Under the pieces are notes generated by a model. The model was not told where the DNA came from. It made no database searches and was given only the letters and a program-made list of their open reading frames with translations. A program made the translations under genes and the position numbers. A DNA stretch of 41,772 bases from DATAOG01 sp963753685 (GTDB lineage: Bacteria > Pseudomonadota > Alphaproteobacteria > Geminicoccales > Geminicoccaceae), in contig CAVWDE010000024.1 in NCBI GenBank assembly GCA_963753685.1, positions 1 to 41,772 on the forward strand, read 5' to 3'. Positions 30,122-41,691 of the stretch are shown here, piece by piece (within the stretch, counting starts at the first letter, position 1; each line of letters starts with the position of its first letter).

Positions 30122-33100
30122 TCACTGCGTCGTCACGTAAAAATGCCGCTTTTCCTCCTCGGTGAGCTCGCGCGGCAGCCGCGCGCGGGCGGTCTCGATC
30201 AGCTCCTGCTTGCTGCGGCCGACCCAGGTCACCCGAACCGTCTTGTCATCGCGCCCCGCTGACGATGCGCGCGCCATCCGGCGAGAACGCAGCCGCATCG
30301 ACCGGCCTCTCGATGGCCGCGCAGGACCAGCAGCTCCTCCCCGCTCGCCGCGTCCCAGAGCCGCACCGTGCCATCGGCCCCGCCCGAGACGATCCGGTCG
30401 CCCTGGGGCGAGAACGCGACGCTCGCGACCCAACTCCCATGGCCCTTGAAGGGCGCGGCCGCGGGCGTCCCGTCGAGCTGCCAGAGCCGCACCGTGCCAT
30501 CCTCCCCGCCCGAGACGATCCGGTCGCCCTTTGGCGAGAACGCGACGCTCACGACCCCACCCTCATGGCCCTTGAAGGGCGCGGCCGCGGGCGTCCCGTC
30601 GAGCTGCCAGAGCCGCACCGTGCCATCGTACCCGCCCGAGACGATCCGGTCGCCCTGGGGCGAGAACGCGACGCTCTGACCCGAACCCACACCCTCATGG
30701 CCCTTGAAGGGCGCGGCCGCGGGCGTCCCGTCGAGCTGCCAGAGCCGCACCGTGCCATCGTACCCGCCCGAGACGATCCGGTCGCCCTGGGGCGAGAACG
30801 CGACGCTCGTGACCGCACCCTCATGGCCCTTGAAGGGCGCGGCCGCGGGCGTGCCGTCGAGCTGCCAGAGCCGCACCGTGCCATCGTCCCCGCCCGAGAC
30901 GATCCGGTCGCCCTGGGGCGAGAACGCGACGCTAGTGACCGAACCCTCATGGCCCTTGAAGGGCGCGGCCGCGGGCGTGCCGTCGAGCTGCCAGAGCCGC
31001 ACCGTGCCATCCGTCCCCGCCCGAGACGATCCGGTCGCCCTGGGGCGAGAACGCGACGCTCCTGACCCAACCCTCATGGCCCTTGAAGGGCGCGGCCGCG
31101 GGGCGTGCCGTCGAGCTGCCAGAGCCGCACCGTGCCATCGTCCCCGCCCGAGACGATCCGGTCGCCCTGCGGCGAGAACGCGACGCTCAAGACCCCACCC
31201 TCATGGCCCTTGAAGGGCGCGGCCGCGGGCGTCCCGTCGAGCTGCCAGAGCCGCACCGTGCCATCGACCCCGCCCGAGACGATCCGGTCGCCCTGCGGCG
31301 AGAACCCGACGCTCGCGACCCCACCCTCATGGCCCTTGAAGGGCGCGGCCGCGGGCGTGCCGTCGAGCTGCCAGAGCCGCACCGTGCCATCCTGCCCGCC
31401 CGAGACGATCCGGTCGCCCTGCGGCGAGAACGCGACGCTCGTGACCCAACCCTCATGGCCCTTGAAGGGCGCGGCGGCGGGCGTCCCGTCGAGCCGCCAG
31501 AGCCGCACCGTGCCATCGTGACCCGCCCGAGACGATCCGCTCGCCCTGGGGCGAGAACGCGACGCCGTGACCCTACCCTCATGGCCCTTGAAGGGCGCGG
31601 CCGCGGGCGTCCCGTCGAGCTGCCAGAGCCGCACCGTGCCATCTTGCCCGCCCGAGACGATCCGGTCGCCCTGGGGCGAGAACCCGACGCTCAAGACCGA
31701 ACCCTCATGGCCCTTGAAGGGCGCGGCGCGCGGGCGTCCCGTCGAGCTGCCAGAGCCGCACCGTGCCATCGTCCCCGCCCGAGACGATCCGGTCGCCCTG
31801 CGGCGAGAACCCGACGCTCAAGACCAGACCCTCATGGCCCTTGAAGGGCGCGGCCGCGGGCGTCCCGTCGAGCTGCCAGAGCCGCACCGTGCCATCCTCC
31901 CCGCCCGAGACGATCCGGTCGCCCTGAGGCGAGAACGCGACGCTCCTGACCGCATCCTCATGGCCGCTCAGCACCTTCAGCTCGCGCTGTGCACCCATGC
32001 GCCTCGACCAGCGCGCCCGCCGTCTCGCCAACCCAGAGGCCGAGCTCGCCGGCTTTCGGGGCTATGCGGGCAGAGCCTGCGAGCGCCAGCTGCATCGCGG
32101 TGACCGGGAAACCATCAGCAAGCTCCTTCCGCGCCTGCTCGGCGCGAAATTGAGATTCGTTGCGGAACGCCTGATCCCGCTGCTCCTGAGCGAGTTGCGT
32201 CTGCTCCTGTGCCACCAAGTCTGCTTCTGCGCTAAAGAGTCTGCTTCTGAGCGACAAGATAAAACACCACGGCAAAGGCAGCGACGACCAGAAAGACAAG
32301 AGACGCTGCGATAGCCCCTACAAATAGCAATTTTCGCCGCGCTGGCGCTTCTGCTCTGCAGTCGCGGAAGCTTCGATGAATGATGCGAGTTCTGGCTCGT
32401 CGTCCTTGAGCGATAGATCGCGATCCAAGAAATCCTTAGCGTCGAGCAACGGCTTTTCGACCAACAATGGTCCGCCTTGCTGATGGTCGCTGAGCCGGGA
32501 TTTCAGGTTTTCGATCAGCCTTCGATCATCTCTGTCCTCGGCCAGCCACCCCCGTAGCGGCAGACCCTCCCAGTTCTCGATCAGGCGCTCGTGCGCAAGG
32601 CTGATCGTTCCGTCATCACCATCGACGAGCAGACGTGCCTTCAGCAAACGTTCGACGAGCCGAGCAGCTCCCTCGGGCAAGGTCTCTCGCGCAGCAGCCC
32701 GGCGCAGGTAGCGCTCGCCTTCGACCGCGCCTTCATCGACGCGGACGAGGTGGCGCACGAAGCAGCGCCGAAAGGCGGCAAGCTCCTGATCCGTTGGTCG
32801 AGGATCCGACAATGCCTCGCGCAGCTTCTGCTCGATCGCGCCCTTGACGCCGCCGAGCTGCTCGTACTCGGCGACCGTGAGCACCTTGTCGTCGCCATAC
32901 TTTTCGTTGAGCTCCCGGAGCGTATAAGCGAGCAGCGGGAGAGCATCGGCACCGCGCGTGTCCTCGACCATGCGCGCCGCAAGGCCGGGTTCAAGCTCGA
33001 TGCCGAACCGCGCCGCCGGCTTCTCGATGATCTCGGCGAGCGAGCTGATCGGTCGGAGCGACATGTCATGGAACCGCACGGCCGATGGCAAGGCTCTTTC

Positions 33101-34117
33101 GAGGGCCGGCATGAACTCGGTGCGAATGGTGAAGACCGCGACCAGCTTGCGCCGGCGGCTGGCCAGCAGCTGGCCGATCGCCGCGAGGAGCCGGGAACCG
33201 TCCGTATCGGCGCCGTCCTTGGCGCCTGCGAGCAGGACTTCCGCCTGATCGAGCGGCAGGAGCAGCCAGGTCTGCGCCTTGTCCTCGAGGGCGCGAAGGG
33301 CGTTCTGGAGATGGTCGGTCAGCTCCTCGACGGTGGGCGGCGGCTCAGTGGGAAGGGCAAGCTCGGCTCCGATCGCGACGACCTGCCTGCCGCAAAGCGG
33401 CAAGACAGAGCGTGGATGGGCTCGCGGCTGGGATCGAACGGCGGGATGATGAGCCAGTCCGGCTGCCGGCGCAGGCGCGGTATGAGCCCGGCTTTGAGGA
33501 GCGAGGATTTGCCGGTGCCCGAGCCGCCGGAGATGACCAGCGCCTGGGCGCGGTCGGGAGCCTTGAGGCGGTTCAGCGCGTCGAGATAGGCGGTGATCTC
33601 CTGGTCGCGGCCGAAGAACACGCCGGCATCCTTCTCCTCGAAGGGGAGGAAGCCGGGGTAAGGGCCGACGCCCTCGGGGATCGGGAACCACTTGTTCGGA
33701 TCGAGGCCGGAGCAGTCGAGAGCGCGGAGCAGGTCGCCCCAGCCGTCACGCGTCTCGAGATCGAGCGGCTGGCGTTGCCGTTCGTGAACGATCGGGTGGG
33801 GCGATGTCGAGGGCGCCATTCGGAAGGGCCGCAGGCAGGACGCCTACGAAGTCCTTGCCGCGGAAGTTCGCGGTGACGGCCTCGGTGAAGCACCAGCGCG
33901 AGGCCAGCCAGTCCCTGGTGATGATGGCGAGTACCAGGCGGCAGCTCTGAAGCTCGCTGCGCAGCCGGTCCTGCCAGCCCTGGCCGGCGAGAATCCCATC
34001 CCTCGGGTTCTTGTCCAGGAAGACCGACCAGCTCGCCCGATCACGGCCGAGCCAGGCCCGGATCGTATCGGCGGCGTCGTTGTCGGCGCTGCTGTGACTG
34101 AGGAAGATGTCAGCCAT
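30122..34117 (-). pseudogene. TIR - nSTAND ATPase - membrane helix - WD40 repeat protein, multiply frameshifted
   Basis: Read with frame changes, this is one protein of about 1330 residues. TIR domain, 34117 to about 33810: ADIFLSHSSADND, with a putative catalytic NADase Glu79 in WCFTE, spaced as in other catalytic TIR domains. nSTAND-type ATPase, about 33800 to 32330: YPGFLPFEEKDAGVFFGRD, Walker A GGSGTGKSS at 33528-33505, Walker B LLLPLDQAE, then RTEFMPAL and ALPLLAYTLREL. One membrane helix at about 32330-32250 (LLFVGAIAASLVFLVVAAF). A helical linker, then about thirteen WD40 units (32000-30330) and a short tail ending HFYVTTQ. Frame changes lie near 33810, 33385, 32335, 32245, 32000, 31735, 31515/31560, 31099, 31011, 30320 and 30255. 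TIR-STAND-repeat proteins are NLR-like sensors that act in phage defence or self/non-self signalling; here a ligand would bind the WD40 part. As written it cannot make the full protein. Confidence 0.8.
30330..32000 (-). repeat. 126-base tandem WD40-coding repeats, nearly identical
   Basis: The unit (42 codons: GHEG..VTSVAFSPQGDRIVSGG.DGTVRLWQLDGTPAAAPFK) begins at about 30439, 30565, 30697, 30823, 30949, 31076, 31203, 31329, 31455, 31581, 31707, 31834 and 31960 (anchor positions on the plus strand). Spacing is 126 in most cases, 132 once (in frame) and 127 three times (frame-breaking). Differences between units fall mainly in a two- to three-codon stretch after GHEG and one codon after VSGG. 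Near-identity of codons, including third positions, indicates recent expansion or gene conversion. Confidence 0.92.
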
Positions 34118-34511
34118 CGAAATCGCCGCGGCCGTCGTTGCCGAGCGGGCCGCGCTGAAATCGCTCGCCGAGGACGCCCATGGGCCGTGCCCCAACGGTC
34201 TGGCTATCGAGCCGCCGTATGGGCAATGATCTTAATGCCGTCGCGAGCGCCTGTCCAACAATTGCCTTCAACCCTCGGGTATGGTCGCCGCCGGGTTGCC
34301 GGGCTTGACTCACTCTGCCCGCCCGAGACGATCCGGCCTGCCTTCGAGCCCGGCATGACGGCGGCTCAGGGACGGACCGGCTGCCGCGGCGGCGCCGCAC
34401 GATCGTGTTGCAGCGCAAAACTTGTCGGGGGAGCGGGGTTCTGCTAGATCAGCGGCGCCATCGCCCTGAGGGCGAGAGCGTCCCGAACCCTTAGCCGGAT
34501 GCGCCTGAACT
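34118..34511. other. gap between the TIR-STAND-WD40 gene and gyrA
   Basis: About 390 bases between two divergent genes. No reading frame here looks like protein. A 22-base stretch at 34315-34336 is identical to part of the WD40-coding repeat (for example 31392-31413), a stray fragment outside the gene. A short palindrome (CGCCCTGAGGGCG) lies just upstream of gyrA. The gyrA promoter should be here but no clear -35/-10 was seen. Confidence 0.5.
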
Positions 34512-37340
<2,829 letters not shown>

Positions 37341-37344
<4 letters not shown>

Positions 37345-37880
37345 GCGCGGACCCAACGGCCATGATCATCGCGCGCACAGGGGTTTATCCCGGCACCTTC
37401 GACCCGATTCACAACGGCCATCTCGACATCATCCGGCGCGCGACCAAGGTGGTCGACCGCCTGGTGATCGCGGTCGCGGTCAACATCGGCAAGGAGCCGA
37501 TGTTCACGCTCGAGGAGCGGGTGCGCCTGGTCGAGCACGAGGCCAAGGCCCTGATGGCGGCCGACCGGGTCAACGGCTGCCAGCTCGAGGTCCAGGCTTT
37601 CGAGCGCCTCCTGGTCGACCTCGCGCGCGGGGTCGGCGCCAAGGTCATCATCCGCGGCCTGCGCGCGGTCTCCGACTTCGAGTACGAGTTCCAGATGGCG
37701 GCGACCAACGCCCGCCTCGCCCCCGGCATCGAGACCGTGTTCCTGACCGCCTCGGAGACCAACCAGTTCACTTCTTCCCGGTTTGTCAAAGAAATTTCCC
37801 GCCTCGGCGGCGACGTCTCGAGCTTCGTCTCGGCCAACGTCCGCGCCAAGCTCGACGCTCTCCAGGCCGCCGCCAGCTGA
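37341..37880 (+). CDS. coaD: phosphopantetheine adenylyltransferase
   Basis: Catalyses the next-to-last step of coenzyme A synthesis, ATP + 4'-phosphopantetheine to dephospho-CoA, in the cytoplasm. Marks: GVYPGTFDPIHNGHLDII (the GH-signature ATP site), RGLRAVSDFEYEFQMA, and TSSRFVKEISRLGGDVSSFV (KISSR-like block). 179 residues from GTG 37341, or 172 from ATG 37362; usual length is about 160-170. The GTG overlaps the deduced gyrA stop as GTGA, a translational-coupling arrangement. In the sequence as given the reading frame is continuous with gyrA, which would make a fusion; that is judged to be an artefact or recent mutation. Confidence 0.95.
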
Positions 37881-37905
37881 AGTCTCCGAAGAAAGACCCT
37901 CCAAC

Positions 37906-37922
37906 CGAGCCAATTCGGCTCG
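37906..37922 (+). terminator. possible terminator after coaD
   Basis: A 6-base stem CGAGCC/GGCTCG with a 5-base loop lies 26 bases after the coaD stop, and a run of five T follows at 37931-37935. The stem is short and the T-run is 8 bases away, so this is a weak intrinsic terminator. Confidence 0.4.
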
Positions 37923-37935
37923 ATGCACGATTTTT

Positions 37936-38390
37936 CCGACGATCGATCTCAGCCACCGCTCCAGCACATCATTACCATCCTCGTCTTGCGATTGATCGGA
38001 ATCAACGCCAGGATTGAGATCGTTTGACCAGGAAGGGCACACCCATTGGACACTTCCGTGCGCTCATGCGCCACTTCTGTGCCACTTTCCACTTGCTGCG
38101 CTCGCTTCTCTAGCGGATCAGCCTCAAGTCAGTCCATCGCATGCGCGACGAATGCCCCCGAATCGCTAACCACTGAGATGATTGACCTTGACCGACCGCT
38201 CCCAACCACCGCGATGGATGCAATTCTGGAGTTGACTGGATCGCTCCATGCGACACAGGCTACACTTCCGTGCGGTCGCGCGTCCGACGGACCGCGTCAT
38301 GCTCGAATGCAAGACTTGGCCCCGGGAACCACGGCCAGAGATACGTGTTGTGTCCCCTTAACCCCCCGAGATCAATCCTACAACACTCCG
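37936..38390. other. gene-poor, lower-GC stretch
   Basis: About 455 bases without a convincing gene. The bases are visibly less GC-rich than gyrA-coaD. Short CACTTC/GCCACTT motifs recur near 38050-38090 and the region reads like decayed foreign DNA. The minus strand near 37900-38040 gives a protein-like segment (ERWLRSIVGKIVHRAEL), but it is not joined to any start or family I recognise. It marks the border between the gyrA-coaD core and the MACPF-like cassette. Confidence 0.4.
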
Positions 38391-38693
38391 TTAGCTAAAT
38401 TGTTCGACGGGAAACTCGCAAAACGTGGAATCCAAAAATGTCAGATCGCCTTCCACGCTGAGCTGAACTGTCACGGTCACCATTCCCACCTGATCATAGC
38501 TCGCCGCCAGCTGGAGCACGTGGTCGAACCTGGCGCTCTGGCCAGCTCTTATGGTCTCGAACGTCCTGGCATCGGCTGTGTCATGGCCCGCTGAATCGCG
38601 CATTTCAGCCACGACGTTGACCACGAGATCCGCGTCGCCTTCATTGACCAGGTTGTAGCCAATCGTGCCCTCGAACGTGACGTTTGTGTTCAC
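38391..38693 (-). CDS. small beta-rich protein, third gene of the MACPF-like cassette
   Basis: 100 residues from the GTG at 38693, rich in Val/Thr/Asp and alternating hydrophobic strands (YNLVNEGDADLVVNVVAEM, then MVTVTVQLSVEGD), so probably a beta-sandwich. It resembles the neighbouring 99-residue protein in order and spacing of strands. An ATG at 38753 with a perfect AAGGAG site is in the same frame but runs into TAG after six codons (38733-38735), so either the gene starts at the GTG or its N-terminus has been damaged. No signal peptide. Function unknown. Confidence 0.6.
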   Translation of the reverse strand: MNTNVTFEGTIGYNLVNEGDADLVVNVVAEMRDSAGHDTADARTFETIRAGQSARFDHVLQLAASYDQVGMVTVTVQLSVEGDLTFLDSTFCEFPVEQFS

Positions 38694-38778
38694 ATTCGTC
38701 CGTCCCGGACATGATGCCGAAAGCCCCAGGCCCTAAATCGATAAAGAAGTCATCGTTTGAGCTCCTTGCACTTCCCGC

Positions 38779-39078
38779 CTACCAGTTTATCGACACCGAC
38801 ACATCGTTCGAGCTACCGGCCTCGCCGGTCACCGCGATGCGGCACATGAGGTTCTGGTCGGTGGGAAACCCGGAGAACGAGATTGCGACGTCGGCACCGC
38901 CGTCGAGTTGTGCGCTCCTGGTTTCGGCATAGGCGGCACCCTCCTCCGACCGGAGATCCGCTGTGACCGAAACCACGAAGGCGCTCGAAAGGGCGATGTC
39001 CACCGTCTCCGAGCTGGTGAGCACCAGCTTGCTCTCGACCGGGACGAAGTCCGAGACGTTGAAGCTGCTGTTCGACAT
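38779..39078 (-). CDS. small beta-rich protein, second gene of the MACPF-like cassette
   Basis: 99 residues, SNSSFNVSDFVPVESKLVL at the start and VTADLRSEEGAAYAETRSAQ in the middle. Regular alternating strands without a signal peptide or membrane helix suggest an Ig-like or C2-like sandwich. Start: ATG 39078 with AAGGA 10 bases upstream. It lies 54 bases after the stop of the large MACPF-like gene and 26 bases before the ATG-with-ribosome-site of the third gene, so one transcript is likely. Partner or binding role is inferred from position only. Confidence 0.68.
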   Translation of the reverse strand: MSNSSFNVSDFVPVESKLVLTSSETVDIALSSAFVVSVTADLRSEEGAAYAETRSAQLDGGADVAISFSGFPTDQNLMCRIAVTGEAGSSNDVSVSINW

Positions 39079-39132
39079 GTCGCTATGTTCCTTCTTGTGC
39101 TGAAGAATCCGGCACGTGAGCAGGGGATCTGC

Positions 39133-40713
39133 CTACAGTCGCAAGGGTGGAGGCCCCAGATTGAGTTTGCGCGCTGCGTCGAAGCCTCTCTGCGCGTTGG
39201 CATCTTTTAGATCGTCGCGATGTCTTTGAGCGCCGGGTCCGTCCGCAGTATTGCCAAGTGCACGTGACCCCTGTGCCGGGTCGCCAAAGATCCCGCTAGC
39301 GATGTCAAAGCCCAATGTAAAAAGTCCGGCGGGTTCGGCGTCTCGCACCTTCTGCACGACCCGGTTGGCCTGCGCCACCGCCAAGCCGGCCCGCGCCAAC
39401 TCCAAGTGACGGTTGCGTGGCAATGTGTAGTTGACAGCGACGTCAAAGCCATGCTTCTCGTCGGAAGTCGGTAGCTCGTCATGAAACCTCTGTTTGCCGG
39501 GACCCGGCAAGGTCTGTCCCTCCGCCAAGGCCATACCCAAGTCGAAGCCGCGCTGGGTAAGCCCCGTGGGCAGCAGGGCCCGGATCGCCATGGCCAACGG
39601 GTCCTGGCGGGCGACGTTCAGGCCTCGTTCGGCAGTGGCATCCATCGGCGCTTCGGCTAGGACGGGTACGTCGAACGCCCCGACCTCGAACGGTGTGAAG
39701 CTGCACTGCCCGGCGTCGCGCGAGCAGGCGGACGCTTCCCGTTCCATCGTGTTGATCGCATCGACAACCTTGGCATGGTCTTTGATCAGCTCATCGCGAA
39801 CGGCCGGCGAGCCGTCGGATCTCTGAAAGTCTTTGATATGCTTGAGAATATACGCGTAATCATCCCGAAGTACCAGAAACTCGAAACGTTTTTTCGCCAG
39901 ATCCGCCAGCACGTCCTGCTGATTCTGAATCTGAACGAAATCAAATGCATCAATCGGGGATTTCAGACGATCGTAGGATTGTAAAGACACTTCGTAGGCA
40001 AAGGCTCTGTCTCCGGCAACTTCGATCGGAAATTGATGCGCGGTTTGCATGATGTCCTCGAGAGCCATATCGGCCGACCTGATCGTGCCCTGGCGAAAGA
40101 CATGGACGTTGACCTCGAGATGGGACGACGACCGCTCCATGGCGGTCTTGATCGTCGTGTGCAGTTCGGCACCCGCCAGGGGGTTGCCGAACGCGGCGCG
40201 CACCTCGGTCGCCGTGCTCTCTGTCTCACTTTGCTGCGTGCCGCTGACCTGGTAGATCGCGAAGAACTCACCGCCGGTCTGAATTCCCGCGATGAAGCAA
40301 TCGCCAAAGCGCTGATGAAACCGGCGCCCATTGTTGGTCTTGAGCAGGTCGATGGCATCGGGCGTGAAGAACGGTAAGTCAATGCTCTCGAAGGCATTCT
40401 TGACGCTGACCTTGACCACCACGTAGGTCGAGAAGCTCGAAAAGTCGAAAGAGTTTAGATAGTCGACCTTGGCGCTGGCAGAGAAGCCCATATAGCCGCC
40501 GGCGGCGTCGACCGTGACGCCGACGGTCTTGTGCAGGATGTCGACGTCCTGCACGATTAGGCAATCACTGGTCACTGACTGGCCGCCGGCGTTTTCGACT
40601 GCGGTAACCGACAAGCCGGCGACTGCGGGGGAGGCCATCGGCTCGCCGGTCAACCGATCGTAGCCGAGGCCGACCTTCATGCCGCCGACGAAAGGGACGA
40701 TACGGTTGGGCAT
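39133..40713 (-). CDS. MACPF-like protein with C-terminal RGFD-type repeats
   Basis: 526 residues. The N-terminal 260 or so look like a pore-forming MACPF/CDC-type domain: GLGYDRLTGE near 15-24, a strand-rich stretch with YVVVKVSVKNAFESI (97-110), and residues 136-148 FGDCFIAGIQTGG, spaced exactly like the MACPF signature YG(T/S)H(F/Y)-x6-GG but with Asp-Cys in place of Thr-His. Residues about 345-526 hold five imperfect RGFDxAxxL units; two GPGxQRxxDxL...GFD blocks are a visible duplication. No signal peptide. Start: ATG 40713 with AGGAGG 8 bases upstream, an excellent site. It heads a three-gene unit. Membrane attack is inferred from the motif only. Confidence 0.7.
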   Translation of the reverse strand: MPNRIVPFVGGMKVGLGYDRLTGEPMASPAVAGLSVTAVENAGGQSVTSDCLIVQDVDILHKTVGVTVDAAGGYMGFSASAKVDYLNSFDFSSFSTYVVVKVSVKNAFESIDLPFFTPDAIDLLKTNNGRRFHQRFGDCFIAGIQTGGEFFAIYQVSGTQQSETESTATEVRAAFGNPLAGAELHTTIKTAMERSSSHLEVNVHVFRQGTIRSADMALEDIMQTAHQFPIEVAGDRAFAYEVSLQSYDRLKSPIDAFDFVQIQNQQDVLADLAKKRFEFLVLRDDYAYILKHIKDFQRSDGSPAVRDELIKDHAKVVDAINTMEREASACSRDAGQCSFTPFEVGAFDVPVLAEAPMDATAERGLNVARQDPLAMAIRALLPTGLTQRGFDLGMALAEGQTLPGPGKQRFHDELPTSDEKHGFDVAVNYTLPRNRHLELARAGLAVAQANRVVQKVRDAEPAGLFTLGFDIASGIFGDPAQGSRALGNTADGPGAQRHRDDLKDANAQRGFDAARKLNLGPPPLRL

Positions 40714-40863
40714 ATGTCTATCCTCCTGAACGCCTTATGCGAGCTGCCAATGTGGGTCATTAGCGCAAGACGAGCGCGTTCCATGCTTTAAGTGGCCCCG
40801 TCGGTACCCAGAGTCTATGAGATAGTTCACAATTATAGCGGCGTGCGCAAGGAATCCGCGGTG

Positions 40864-41116
40864 AAAAGGTGTCGGAGTGGTGAAAAGGTGTCAGCAACTC
40901 TCTTGGTGAAAAAGGTGTCAGTGAAAAGGTGTCAGGAACGTGTCAGGAACCACTCGGCTCCAGATCTGGCGTGGTACAAGGGTTTTGGACACAACCCCTT
41001 GATATCGCACCGGGAACCGAGCCATGGGCCACTGCCTCGGGGCCCGCGTGCCGCGGCGGGGCCTCGCTCGCGCGGGTCAATCGGGAGAAAAGGTGTCAGT
41101 CGGGAGAAAAGGTGTC
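40864..41116 (+). repeat. six AAAAGGTGTC repeats
   Basis: The 10-base unit AAAAGGTGTC, usually followed by AG, occurs at 40864-40873, 40883-40892, 40910-40919, 40924-40933, 41088-41097 and 41107-41116, with GTGTCAGGAAC variants between. Such GAAAAGGTGTCAGGAACC-like sequences are often found beside REP-associated tyrosine transposase (RAYT) genes, but no such gene is present here. The rest of 40714-41134 holds no gene I can support. Confidence 0.85.
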
Positions 41117-41157
41117 AGCGACTGTCTTGGATGGTCAAGCTGATTGTGGTGCGCGCC
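41116..41157. repeat. left arm of a 42-base imperfect inverted repeat
   Basis: Reverse complement of 41692-41733. The inner 25 bases (41133-41157) differ at one position; the outer 17 match at about 12. The arm covers the stop codon of the IS110 transposase remnant. Confidence 0.85.
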
Positions 41158-41325
41158 ATGGCTGGCGGTCCCTGAGGATGGCGTTGAGGGTGACCAGGAG
41201 CTTGCGCATGGCGGCGGTGAGCGCGAGCTTCTTGGCTTTGCCGGCGGCGACCAGGCGCCGGTAGAAGTCCCGCAGCTCGGGGTTGTGGCGGACCGCGACC
41301 AGGGCCGCCATGTAAACCTTTTCGC
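41135..41325 (-). mobile_element. IS110-family transposase, C-terminal remnant
   Basis: About 60 residues on the minus strand match the end of IS110-type transposases: VYMAALVAVRHNPELRDFYRRL, then AGKAKKLALTAAMRKLLVTLNAILRDRQPW. The catalytic N-terminal DEDD domain and most of the transposase are absent, and upstream of about 41325 the sequence changes into that preceding the antitoxin-like gene. It is a dead fragment, marking past insertion or deletion. Confidence 0.87.
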
Positions 41326-41402
41326 CCGAACCAGCGGAGCGGACGAGTTGCGCTCGCCGTCGGGCTCGATCGGCGAAACCTACCGCCAAGGAGCAACCCG
41401 CC

Positions 41403-41687
41403 GTGGCTGAGTCGAAGATCCTGACCGGGGCGCGCCAGGCGCTGGCGTTCGCCCGCGGCGAATTGACCGAGGGCTTCGTCGTTCACGTCCCGGAGCACGT
41501 CGACGTCAAGGCGCTACGGCGCAAGCTCGGCATGTCGCAGTCGAAGTTCGCGGCGAGCTTCGGCTTCGGGCTCGACGCCGTGCAGGGCTGGGAGCAGGGC
41601 CGGCGGCGGCCGGAGGGCGCGGCACGCGTTCTGCTCAAGGTCATCGAGCATGACCCGGACGCGGTGCGGCGCGCTTTGGCGGCGTAG
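41403..41687 (+). CDS. HTH (XRE/HigA-like) antitoxin-type regulator, orphan
   Basis: 94 residues. Residues 32-75 form a helix-turn-helix (VDVKALRRKLGMSQSKFAASFG, then DAVQGWEQGRRRPEG), followed by a short helix LLKVIEHDPDAVRRAL. This is the pattern of antitoxins that sit directly downstream of a HigB/RelE-type toxin and repress both genes. The start is GTG 41403 with AAGGAG 9 bases upstream. No toxin gene is intact: the expected place holds an IS110 remnant, and a short frame ending at 41410, overlapping this start, may be its last codons. Confidence 0.85.
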   Translation: MAESKILTGARQALAFARGELTEGFVVHVPEHVDVKALRRKLGMSQSKFAASFGFGLDAVQGWEQGRRRPEGAARVLLKVIEHDPDAVRRALAA

Positions 41688-41691
41688 CGGC

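Noticed and set aside
30265..32103. Plus-strand frames over the WD40 array and the look of a CRISPR-like repeat array
   Set aside because: The repeats code for WD40 blades on the minus strand with 126-base units and no unique spacers; the plus-strand frames are shadows.
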